Shown: piece after piece, positions 1 through 5,569 of the stretch | Layout: the number at the start of each line of letters is the position of its first letter | How positions within the stretch are numbered: the stretch's first letter is position 1 | Source: Avichristensenella sp031549105 | GTDB taxonomy: Bacteria > Bacillota > Clostridia > Christensenellales > Aristaeellaceae | Length of the DNA: 11,225 bases | Assembly (NCBI GenBank): GCA_031549105.1 | Contig: JAVBQK010000073.1 | Location: 1 to 11,225, forward strand | Direction of reading: 5' to 3' | Program-made: the position numbers and the translations under genes | Notes under the pieces: generated by a model | Seen by the model: the letters and a program-made list of their open reading frames with translations, nothing else | Databases searched by the model: none | Told to the model about the DNA's origin: nothing

Positions 1-126
1 ACCCCCGCCCCCCACTCCCACCCACCACCATCACCTCCCTCCCGGGGTCATGTCAAACCTAACCCCTCCCCACTCGGGGGGGGGGTACGCGCCGCCGCCG
101 GGGGGACTTGGGCCCCCGGGCGTCTC
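1..126. other. Low-complexity C/G-rich contig end
   Basis: This stretch holds long C runs, a run of ten G at 76-85, GCC triplet repeats at 91-99 and a short CCGGGGG/CCCCCGG inverted repeat at 98-119. Its composition is unlike the rest of the window, where ordinary coding sequence begins within a few tens of bases. No credible gene is visible: the short forward reading frame here crosses the NUDIX gene antisense and has no RBS. I infer a poorly sequenced or chimeric contig end, though a real GC-rich intergenic stretch cannot be excluded. No intrinsic terminator is visible for the leftward operon that ends here; the small inverted repeat lacks a T tract on the minus strand. Confidence 0.6.
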
Positions 127-699
127 CTACCCCCGCGCATCCCTCGCTCGCTCCAACAACCGCCGGTATAGTGCTCTGTCGTGGTCGGAGAAGAGGGGGG
201 TGTCCAGTTCCGCTTCTTCGATCCAGCGCACGCCGGAGTTTTCGTCGGGGTTCGTGTGCAGGGCTTCGCTTTCGTCGGCGACCAGGAGGTATGTGATGTT
301 CAGGTGCAGGTGCGCGCTGACGTAGCGGCCCCGACGGATATGGCCATAATTGATTAGAATGTCGGTGGCGGCGATATCCGGTGTCAGCGGACGGATGGCC
401 TGCACGCCTGTTTCCTCGTGTGCTTCGCGCAGCGCTACGGCGAGGAGGTCGCTGTCGCCGTCGGCATGGCCCCCGGTCCAGGCCCAGCAGCCGCGGATGT
501 TATGGTGCGCCATCAGCATACGGGTCGCAGAAGGATTGACAATAAAACCGGAGCTGGTGACGTGTGCGATCTCGTTATCGCGTAGCAGCACGGTATCGGG
601 GAACATTTGGGCATACCAAAGAATGAGGCGTTTATCGCTCCGCTCCTGCTCGGTGTCGGGGGCGAAGGCCTCTACGCCTGCGAGCCAGTTGTGGTTCAT
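127..699 (-). CDS. NUDIX hydrolase
   Basis: A 190-residue protein of the NUDIX superfamily, whose members hydrolyse nucleoside diphosphates linked to another group; the substrate cannot be told here. The NUDIX box spans residues 77-99 and begins GGHADGD at 76. The catalytic core REAHEETG at 91-98 is intact, with the metal-binding glutamates E92, E95 and E96. The usual Glu at box position 7 is Ser83, flanked by D82 and D84. The aromatic stretch WAWTGGHADGD just before the box is typical of a NUDIX subgroup common in Firmicutes. The ATG (697-699) overlaps the TGA of the upstream VOC gene as ATGA and has no strong RBS of its own, so translation is probably coupled. The stop (127-129) lies at the edge of the abnormal contig-end sequence, so the last few residues are less certain. 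It is the last gene of the leftward operon. Confidence 0.88.
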   Translation of the reverse strand: MNHNWLAGVEAFAPDTEQERSDKRLILWYAQMFPDTVLLRDNEIAHVTSSGFIVNPSATRMLMAHHNIRGCWAWTGGHADGDSDLLAVALREAHEETGVQAIRPLTPDIAATDILINYGHIRRGRYVSAHLHLNITYLLVADESEALHTNPDENSGVRWIEEAELDTPLFSDHDRALYRRLLERARDARG

Positions 700-1058
700 G
701 GGATGATCTCAATCCAGTACCCGTCCGGGTCCTCGATGAAATAAATGCCCATCTTTTCGTTCTCGTAGCAGATGCAGCCCATCTCGCGGTGCTTGGCGTG
801 TGCGGACTGAAAATCATCGGCGCGCAGGGCCAGATGGATTTCGTTCTCGCCCAGTTCATAGGCCTGGGGGTGATCGCGCAGCCAGGTCAGCTCCAGCAGG
901 TGCGGCGTCTTGCCGTCCGAGAGGAAACAAAGGATGAAGCTGCCGTCGGCAGCTTCCTTGCGGCGCTGCTCGGTCAGACCCAGCGCTTCCCGGTAGAAAG
1001 CAAGGCTCGCTTCCATATTCTTTACATTGAAGTTGTTGTGGGCAAAGGTAAACGCCAT
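696..1058 (-). CDS. VOC-family protein, glyoxalase I (GloA)-like
   Basis: A 120-residue, single-domain-length vicinal oxygen chelate protein with the two beta-alpha-beta-beta-beta modules of the family. The four metal ligands known from E. coli-type glyoxalase I (H5, E56, H74, E122) have clear counterparts here: H7, E56 in HLLELTW, H75 in EIHLALR and E117 in the C-terminal GYWIEIIP. The length also fits lactoylglutathione lyase. This supports a metal-dependent isomerase or lyase acting on a thiol adduct of methylglyoxal, but many short VOC proteins have other substrates, so no gene symbol is given. A strong AGGAGG lies 7 bases before the ATG, in the 14-base gap after the MBL gene. The stop overlaps the NUDIX start. 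The context is an MBL-fold hydrolase upstream and NUDIX downstream in one operon. Confidence 0.88.
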   Translation of the reverse strand: MAFTFAHNNFNVKNMEASLAFYREALGLTEQRRKEAADGSFILCFLSDGKTPHLLELTWLRDHPQAYELGENEIHLALRADDFQSAHAKHREMGCICYENEKMGIYFIEDPDGYWIEIIP

Positions 1059-1072
1059 GCGAAGGCCTCCTC

Positions 1073-1828
1073 TTAAAGGTCGATTACAATGCTGCCGTCC
1101 TCATTCTTTTCGGCGCGCATCGTCTCGCCCGGTTTGGTTAAGGCTACCACTTCGACATGCTTCGACCGATTCCTCCTGGCAAAGTCGAGCGCGACATCGG
1201 CCCGGCCCCACCAGTGCATCGGGATCATCACGCAGGGTTTGACGTGCATCAGAAAGTGCAGCGCGCCCGCGTCGTGCAGTTCGCCCATCCGGGGATCGAC
1301 CGGGAAAAAGGCAAAGTCGATCGACTGCCCAATCAGCGGTTCCACGGCGGCTACATAATCCTTTTCGGCCTGCTCGATCTCCTTCACCGAAGACTCCGCG
1401 CGCCAATGCCACAGGTTCAGGTCGCCGGCGTGGAACAGCGTCCACCCATCAATCTTCACCAAAAAGGAAACACCGGCGTCTGTGGAGCCGTATGCGGTGA
1501 TTTCCGCGCCGCCCAGCGACAGCGTTTCTCCCTTGGCAAGGCGGTAGCCGCTGTAGCGTTCCGGCAGGTCATCGCCTAGCACATAATGCACCATGCCGGC
1601 ATCCGCAAAGTCATAGATCGAGGGGCTGAAATGATCGGCGTGCGCATGGCTGGCGAAAAAAAGGGTGCGTTGGTGGGCCTTGATGAGTGAGCGGGTCACG
1701 CGGCCAGTTTCAAGCGAAGCACCCGGCGCTGGCGTACTCTGCGCGTCGTCGAAAACGAGCAGTGTGTCGCGCGTGCGAACAGCAAAGCCTGAGTGATGCA
1801 GGTAGGTAATCTGGATGGGGCCTGCCAT
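1073..1828 (-). CDS. MBL-fold metallo-hydrolase
   Basis: A 251-residue metallo-beta-lactamase-fold protein and the first gene of the leftward operon. The signature HxHxDH is SHAHADH at residues 60-66 (H61, H63, D65, H66). A bridging Asp follows in FHAGDLNLWHW (D136) and a late His in IPMHWWG (H205). The third His of the canonical five-motif pattern is not obvious; the segment where it might lie reads STDAGVSFLV (115-124), as in a COG2220/UlaG-like subgroup. The protein is probably a cytoplasmic di-metal hydrolase of unknown substrate; no signal peptide or membrane segment is seen. The ATG at 1826-1828 follows GGGAGGG with suitable spacing. The stop is 14 bases before the VOC start. It could act with the VOC protein as a glyoxalase-II-like partner, but that is inference only. 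Confidence 0.87.
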   Translation of the reverse strand: MAGPIQITYLHHSGFAVRTRDTLLVFDDAQSTPAPGASLETGRVTRSLIKAHQRTLFFASHAHADHFSPSIYDFADAGMVHYVLGDDLPERYSGYRLAKGETLSLGGAEITAYGSTDAGVSFLVKIDGWTLFHAGDLNLWHWRAESSVKEIEQAEKDYVAAVEPLIGQSIDFAFFPVDPRMGELHDAGALHFLMHVKPCVMIPMHWWGRADVALDFARRNRSKHVEVVALTKPGETMRAEKNEDGSIVIDL

Positions 1829-1848
1829 GGAGAATCCCTCCCAAGGGT

Positions 1849-1863
1849 AAAATTGGCAATTTT
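1849..1863. promoter_or_regulatory. 15-base palindrome, candidate operator
   Basis: AAAATTG-G-CAATTTT is a perfect 7+7 inverted repeat around a single central base. It lies between the proposed leftward -10 (1879-1884) and the RBS of the MBL gene (about 1837-1842), where a repressor could block transcription. AT-rich repeats can arise by chance, and no regulator gene sits next to it. Confidence 0.35.
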
Positions 1864-1878
1864 TTCTATATCAGCAGG

Positions 1879-1905
1879 TTTATCACAGTTTTCTCCACTT
1901 GTCAA
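1879..1905 (-). promoter_or_regulatory. Candidate sigma-70/A promoter of the MBL-VOC-NUDIX operon
   Basis: On the minus strand a consensus -35 TTGACA (1900-1905) is followed after 15 bases by GATAAA (1879-1884), preceded by TGT as in an extended -10. The -35 is perfect; the -10 is weak and the spacing slightly short. It points into the MBL gene with a leader of roughly 45 bases. I found no convincing promoter for the rightward operon in 1906-2081. Confidence 0.45.
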
Positions 1906-2081
1906 GGATAATAGCGTGTTTTATGGGTAATGGCTCCCTGAACACTAAGAATTCGACAAAAACTCGGGCTATACGCACCACATTGCCGATTTTTGACGGA
2001 TTATGCGGTAGTGCAGGCAGGGAAGAAATGGCATAGATGGTTCGTTATTTTTTAATTAGATATCATGAAAGGGGGTTGCCG

Positions 2082-2759
2082 ATGAGGCGATGGATAGTCC
2101 TCCTGCTGGCGCTCGCCTTCCTGGGGGCTTGCCCTGCCGCGATATCCGAGGAGGCATTTCTCACCGGGGAGGACCTTAGCAAGCTGCAACCGGCATATGA
2201 GGAGTTCCTGTCAGCGCTGGCCGACAGGCTGGTGGAGCGCGGCCTGCTGCTGGAGGATGATCGCGAGGACTGGGCGCTCTACCAAATTGGCGACTTCCTG
2301 CAGAACGGCGGGTATGGCAGCATTGCCATCCTGTACACGCCGGGCCTGCTCCAAGTGGCGGATGAATCTGTTTCGGCCCGCAGGTTGGTGGTGGAGACGA
2401 ACGCGGGGGATCTCACGCTGCAAACGCTGCGCAGCTACTCGGAGCGCTATTCCCCTCTGCCCGGCCTGCCGCTTGATGCGGAGCTGACCAGCCCGGATGG
2501 TGCGGCGGTGGCATGCCGGTTCCGCTGGGTAGCGCCCATAGGTTCCTTTTTCATCTGGGATGGTACACAGGTGATCAATGTCGGTGCGACGTTTATCTCC
2601 GATGGCCGACCGCTGTATTGGTATGCCGAACCTGCGGAGGGCATCACAGAAGCGCTTACGCTGCATTTGCTGCACCCAAACGAGGATACTACATTGGCGA
2701 CCGTAACGCTGACCGTGCACGCCGGGGCGGATAGCTGGTCGCCGGAGGACTTGCAATGA
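2082..2759 (+). CDS. Unrecognised exported protein, possible lipoprotein
   Basis: A protein of 225 residues if translation starts at the ATG at 2082, which follows AAAGGGGG at a good distance. The frame is open upstream to an ATG at 2037, but that start has no RBS and would bury the signal peptide. The N-terminus MRRW plus a hydrophobic stretch (residues 5-16) ends in LGAC, with Cys17 as a possible lipidation site; ordinary cleavage after the following PAAIS is also possible. The mature part begins with an acidic helical region (EEAFLTGEDLSKLQ, then LADRLVERGLLLEDD) and continues with beta-rich sequence such as WVAPIGSFFIWDGTQV. I do not recognise the family. Its stop overlaps the manA start as ATGA, so the two are co-translated. 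A role in cell-envelope function is inferred from export only. Confidence 0.8.
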   Translation: MRRWIVLLLALAFLGACPAAISEEAFLTGEDLSKLQPAYEEFLSALADRLVERGLLLEDDREDWALYQIGDFLQNGGYGSIAILYTPGLLQVADESVSARRLVVETNAGDLTLQTLRSYSERYSPLPGLPLDAELTSPDGAAVACRFRWVAPIGSFFIWDGTQVINVGATFISDGRPLYWYAEPAEGITEALTLHLLHPNEDTTLATVTLTVHAGADSWSPEDLQ

Positions 2760-3673
2760 GCTTTGCATACAAGCTGAACCCTTACTATCGTCATGGGGCG
2801 GAAACACCATGGGGCGGAGACGCCCTTCGGCGTGTTTTTGGCAAGGATATCCCGGATGACCGCACCGGTGAGGCGCTGGAGGCATCCACGCTGCCCGGCA
2901 TGGAAAGCCGCCTTCAGGACGGGCGGACACTGACGGAGGCGGCCGGTGGACCGTTGCCTCTGCTGCTCAAGCTGCTGGACGCGCGCGAGGCGTTGTCCGT
3001 GCAGGTGCACCCGGACGATGCATACGCTGCCGCGCACGAGGGCGGAAAGCTCGGTAAGACCGAAGCGTGGCTGATCCTTTCGGCTGAGCCGGGCGCGAAG
3101 CTCGTCTATGGCTTGGAGCCGGGTACGGATGTGGCGGCGCTGTCGGGCAAGGACATCGAGGCGCACCTGCGCTGGGTCCCTGTGCGCGAGGGCGATGTGC
3201 TGTATATCCCGGCGGGGATGGTGCACGCGATTGGCCCGGGCATCGTGCTGTATGAGATTCAGCAGTCCAGCGACGTGACCTACCGGTTCTGGGACTGGGA
3301 CCGGCGCGACAAGGCGGGCAATCCGCGCGCGCTGCACTGGGAGAAGGCGGTGGATGTGGCGAGGGTGGACCTGCAGCTTGCGCCGACGCGTGGCGAAACG
3401 ATCCCCTGCGAGAGCGGCAACTGCACGCGCTACCTGGATACTCCACACTTTACGCTGGAGCGCCTGCATGTGGATGGGGCGATGCCGCTTGCGTCGCGCC
3501 CGGGCTTCCGCTACGTGACCGCGCTGTGCGATGGAAAACTGGTGTGCGGCGATGAAGCCATTGCATTTGCCCGTGGCGATACGCTGTTCCTGCCGGGTGA
3601 CATAAACGGCATAACTGCACTGGCGGAAGGCGATCTGCTCATCAGCGGGGAGGGTACGGCGCATGGCGATTGA
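2756..3673 (+). CDS. manA: Mannose-6-phosphate isomerase, class I
   Basis: A 305-residue cupin-fold type I phosphomannose isomerase that interconverts mannose-6-phosphate and fructose-6-phosphate in the cytoplasm; the length fits the short Firmicute form. Zinc ligands and active-site residues are visible in order: Q83 and H85 in LSVQVHPDD, E103 in GKTEAWLIL, H157 in YIPAGMVHAIG, and the catalytic Arg R177 in DVTYRFWDWDR. The N-terminus has the typical PWGGDALRRVFG stretch. GGAGG lies 7 bases before the ATG, which overlaps the stop of the exported-protein gene as ATGA; the 3' end overlaps the methyltransferase gene by 11 bases. The product feeds mannose into glycolysis or supplies mannose-6-phosphate for glycan synthesis. 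No sugar transporter is next to it. Confidence 0.95.
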   Translation: MSFAYKLNPYYRHGAETPWGGDALRRVFGKDIPDDRTGEALEASTLPGMESRLQDGRTLTEAAGGPLPLLLKLLDAREALSVQVHPDDAYAAAHEGGKLGKTEAWLILSAEPGAKLVYGLEPGTDVAALSGKDIEAHLRWVPVREGDVLYIPAGMVHAIGPGIVLYEIQQSSDVTYRFWDWDRRDKAGNPRALHWEKAVDVARVDLQLAPTRGETIPCESGNCTRYLDTPHFTLERLHVDGAMPLASRPGFRYVTALCDGKLVCGDEAIAFARGDTLFLPGDINGITALAEGDLLISGEGTAHGD

Positions 3674-4484
3674 GCGTATCTTTGCCAAGAACGCGGCGTT
3701 CCAGAAGTTTGAAGTGATAAAAACGAACCGCAACAAGCGGTACCGGTACGGCGAGTTCCTGGTGGAGGGCGTGCGCAACCTCAACGAAGCGGTACAAAAC
3801 GGCTGGAAGGTCAGCGCGTTTCTCTACACGCGGGAGAAGCCGCTGTCCGGCTGGGCGGAAAACCTGCTATCCACGGTACCCGCAGATACCCGTTACGAGC
3901 TAACCTCCGCGCTAATGGCGGAAATAAGCGGCAAGACGGACACATCCGAGCTGCTCGCGATTGTGCGGATGCGGGAGGACACGCCTGCCTTTTCCTTCCA
4001 AGGCACGCCGCTGCTGGCGCTGTTTGACAGGCCGTCGAACCGGGGCAACCTGGGGACCGTGCTGCGTTCCTGCGACGCATTGGGCGTGGACGGGCTGATC
4101 CTGACCGGGCATGCGGTCGATCTGTACGACCCGGAGGTTGTTGTCTCATCGATGGGCTCATTCTTCCGCGTGCCGGTCATCCGCATGCCAGACATCGCGA
4201 CCGTCGCGGAGTGGATTGCCGGCATGCGCCACCAATACCCGGACTTTCTGGCGCTAGGCACCACTGCGCACGCCGCGCACACACTGGACGAAGTCAACAT
4301 GACCGTCCCATTGCTGCTGATGCTGGGCAACGAGACTGACGGCCTAAGCCTATCCCTGCGCGAGCTATGCGACGACATGACCACAATCCCGATGGACACG
4401 CGTTCATCCGCCAGTTCCCTGAACGTCGCCTGCGCGGCAACGGCGCTGTTCTACGAAGCACGCAGGCAGCGGCGGAAGGCGTAA
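3663..4484 (+). CDS. SpoU/TrmH-family RNA 2'-O-methyltransferase
   Basis: A 273-residue SPOUT-class methyltransferase, which transfers a methyl group from S-adenosylmethionine to a ribose 2'-OH of rRNA or tRNA. The N-terminal substrate-binding domain includes RYGEFLVEGVRNLNEA (28-43). The catalytic domain carries all three SpoU motifs: motif 1 DRPSNRGNLGTVLRSCDALG at 122-141 (N126, R135), motif 2 LMLGNETDGLS at 219-229, and motif 3 IPMDTRSSASSLNVACAA around 242-259, forming the knotted SAM site. The target nucleotide cannot be assigned, so no symbol is given. The start lies inside the manA 3' end, with GGGGAGG about 10 bases upstream. It is the last gene of the rightward operon; no T-tract terminator follows, only the hairpin array at 4512-4697. 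Confidence 0.92.
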   Translation: MAIERIFAKNAAFQKFEVIKTNRNKRYRYGEFLVEGVRNLNEAVQNGWKVSAFLYTREKPLSGWAENLLSTVPADTRYELTSALMAEISGKTDTSELLAIVRMREDTPAFSFQGTPLLALFDRPSNRGNLGTVLRSCDALGVDGLILTGHAVDLYDPEVVVSSMGSFFRVPVIRMPDIATVAEWIAGMRHQYPDFLALGTTAHAAHTLDEVNMTVPLLLMLGNETDGLSLSLRELCDDMTTIPMDTRSSASSLNVACAATALFYEARRQRRKA

Positions 4485-4511
4485 GGGAGACGAAAGGCGA
4501 CGCTAAGGAAC

Positions 4512-4536
4512 GCCAGGGGAGCGCTGCTCCCCTGGC
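4512..4536. repeat. Hairpin 1 of the array
   Basis: A perfect 11-base inverted repeat, GCCAGGGGAGC (4512-4522) and GCTCCCCTGGC (4526-4536), with a 3-base loop GCT. It begins 28 bases after the methyltransferase stop. No T tract follows on either strand, so it is a stable 3' structure rather than a classic intrinsic terminator. Confidence 0.85.
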
Positions 4537-4543
4537 CCCCTCG

Positions 4544-4564
4544 CCAAAGGGCCTTGCCCTTTGG
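4544..4564. repeat. Hairpin 2 of the array
   Basis: A perfect 9-base inverted repeat, CCAAAGGGC (4544-4552) and GCCCTTTGG (4556-4564), with loop CTT, followed directly by AAACCC. That AAACCC tail has an inverted counterpart, GGGTTCC, before hairpin 5. A smaller CGCC/GGCG pair (4578-4581 and 4586-4589) follows. Confidence 0.85.
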
Positions 4565-4604
4565 AAACCCAACACTTCGCCTCACGGCGGGAAACACCCA
4601 TTGC

Positions 4605-4642
4605 AAAAAATTAGCCCAACCCCGCCCGCAGGCGAGGTTGGG
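4605..4642 (-). terminator. Hairpin 3 of the array: intrinsic terminator of the leftward operon
   Basis: On the minus strand CCCAACC (4642-4636) pairs with GGTTGGG (4621-4615) around an inner CGCC/GGCG stem, giving a GC-rich nested hairpin. CTAA and then six T (4610-4605) follow. It lies about 85 bases past the stop of the metallophosphoesterase gene, after hairpins 5 and 4. This is the only member of the array with a T tract in a suitable place. Confidence 0.65.
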
Positions 4643-4645
4643 ATT

Positions 4646-4668
4646 CTTAAGGGCCAATGGCCCTTAAG
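4646..4668. repeat. Hairpin 4 of the array
   Basis: A perfect 10-base inverted repeat, CTTAAGGGCC (4646-4655) and GGCCCTTAAG (4659-4668), with loop AAT. It lies 3 bases from hairpin 3 and 8 bases from hairpin 5. Confidence 0.85.
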
Positions 4669-4676
4669 TCAGGGTT

Positions 4677-4697
4677 CCAAGGGGTGAAACCCCTTGG
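4677..4697. repeat. Hairpin 5 of the array
   Basis: A perfect 9-base inverted repeat, CCAAGGGGT (4677-4685) and ACCCCTTGG (4689-4697), with loop GAA. The adjacent GGCGT (4696-4700) can instead pair with ACGCC (4710-4714). It starts 30 bases after the metallophosphoesterase stop on the minus strand, nearly mirroring the placement of hairpin 1 after the methyltransferase stop. Confidence 0.85.
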
Positions 4698-4726
4698 CGT
4701 ATCTTCTTGACGCCTCCCCGTTTCCC

Positions 4727-5569
4727 CTACTTCGTTCCCTCAAGCACTGCCACCGGAATATGCGGACGGTTCCCAATCCGCAGTGGGAACGCGTGGTTGC
4801 CCAGGCCGCGGCTGACGAGGAGTGTGGTGTCGCCCATCGGGTAGAGGCCGCTGGTTAGCTTGGGGAAGAAGCCTTGGCCTGGGCCGAATACCGCGCCGAC
4901 GATGGGCAGACGAAACTGGCCGCCGTGCGCGTGACCCGCGACGATTAGCGAGGGGCGGAGGTCCAAATAGTCCTTGACCAGATGTGGCTTGTGGATTAGC
5001 AGGATGGACGGCAGACGCTCCTTGCTGCGCTCGCCTGTGCTGGGCGGCAACACACGGCTGAGCGGCACATGCTCGCCCTCAGGCCTGGGCCGCGCGACGC
5101 CCACACGCTCTGCTTCCGGGTCGGTCAGGCCGGTGATTCTCAGCGGCTTGCCGTGGAGCATCAGCGTGCGGGTTTCGTTTTCCAGCAGCGTAACGCGCGC
5201 CTCGCGGTACATTGCGCGGACGGCGTCGGTGCGGCCCATGCTGCAATCGTTGTTGCCCAGGATGGCGACCGTCGGTGCCGCATCCGATAGCGCGGCGAAG
5301 AATGGGGCCAGCGCCCGCGTGTCCGGCGTGCCATCGTCGGTGGTGTCCCCGGCGATGAGGATCACATCCGGCCGCGCAGAGGCTACCGCTTCCGCGATGC
5401 TCCAATGATAGGGCTTCACCCCGTGCATATGTATGTCCGACACGACTGCCACGCGTACGCCGGTCAGCTCCTTCGGTAGGCCGCCGAGCGGTACCGGCAA
5501 AAGCTCCACGTCCAGGCACTCATTTTGGTGGCGCACAAACGCGCGCGCCGTTCGTCCTAACATGCTCAT
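4727..5569 (-). CDS. Calcineurin-like metallophosphoesterase
   Basis: A 280-residue metallophosphoesterase of the YkuE/YaeI-like type, a two-metal phosphoester hydrolase. Motifs in order: SDIHMH (D45, H47), AGDTTDD (D75), LGNND (N106), IHKPH (H193) and GHAHGGQF (H213, H215), which supplies the last metal ligands. The second residue of the usual GNHD motif, a conserved His that assists catalysis, is Asn107 here; all directly metal-binding positions look intact. Unlike many YkuE-type proteins it has no N-terminal membrane segment or twin-arginine signal, so it is probably cytoplasmic. Its substrate is unknown; in the wider family these include phospholipids and nucleotides. The ATG (5567-5569) overlaps the GNAT stop as ATGA, with GAGGTGA about 10 bases upstream; an ATG two codons further in is possible. 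It is the last gene of the operon. Confidence 0.9.
   Translation of the reverse strand: MSMLGRTARAFVRHQNECLDVELLPVPLGGLPKELTGVRVAVVSDIHMHGVKPYHWSIAEAVASARPDVILIAGDTTDDGTPDTRALAPFFAALSDAAPTVAILGNNDCSMGRTDAVRAMYREARVTLLENETRTLMLHGKPLRITGLTDPEAERVGVARPRPEGEHVPLSRVLPPSTGERSKERLPSILLIHKPHLVKDYLDLRPSLIVAGHAHGGQFRLPIVGAVFGPGQGFFPKLTSGLYPMGDTTLLVSRGLGNHAFPLRIGNRPHIPVAVLEGTK

Larger units (their letters stand above)
4481..4730. repeat. Inverted pair of multi-hairpin (REP/BIME-like) elements
   Basis: The whole gap between two convergent genes is built of inverted repeats: five hairpins with 9- to 11-base stems or nested stems and mostly 3-base loops. The two ends also match each other in inverted orientation. 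From 4481 on the plus strand, GTAAGGGAGACGAAAGGCG resembles GTAGGGGAAACGGGGAGGCG read on the minus strand from 4730. Both then lead through a GGCG...CGCC pair into a CC(A)AGGGG hairpin. TTGGAAACCC (4561-4570) likewise mirrors AGGGTTCCAA (4671-4680). The array therefore reads as two diverged copies of one element facing each other, each starting at the stop codon of its gene. It probably limits read-through and protects 3' ends; a decayed MITE is an alternative. Confidence 0.7.

Noticed and set aside
98..119. Hairpin CCGGGGG/CCCCCGG as a terminator for the NUDIX operon
   Set aside because: No T tract follows on the minus strand, and the surrounding sequence is itself suspect.
1906..2081. Promoter for the rightward operon
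   Set aside because: Several AT-rich hexamers occur (for example TTGACG near 1993), but none pairs with a -10 at acceptable spacing.
2211..3784. Long minus-strand open frames opposite the exported-protein gene and manA
   Set aside because: They lie antisense to confidently identified genes, lack RBS, and their Arg/Ala/His-rich translations match no family; they are by-products of GC-rich codon use.
4481..4730. CRISPR array
   Set aside because: The palindromes differ in sequence and no equal-length repeats with regular unique spacers are present.
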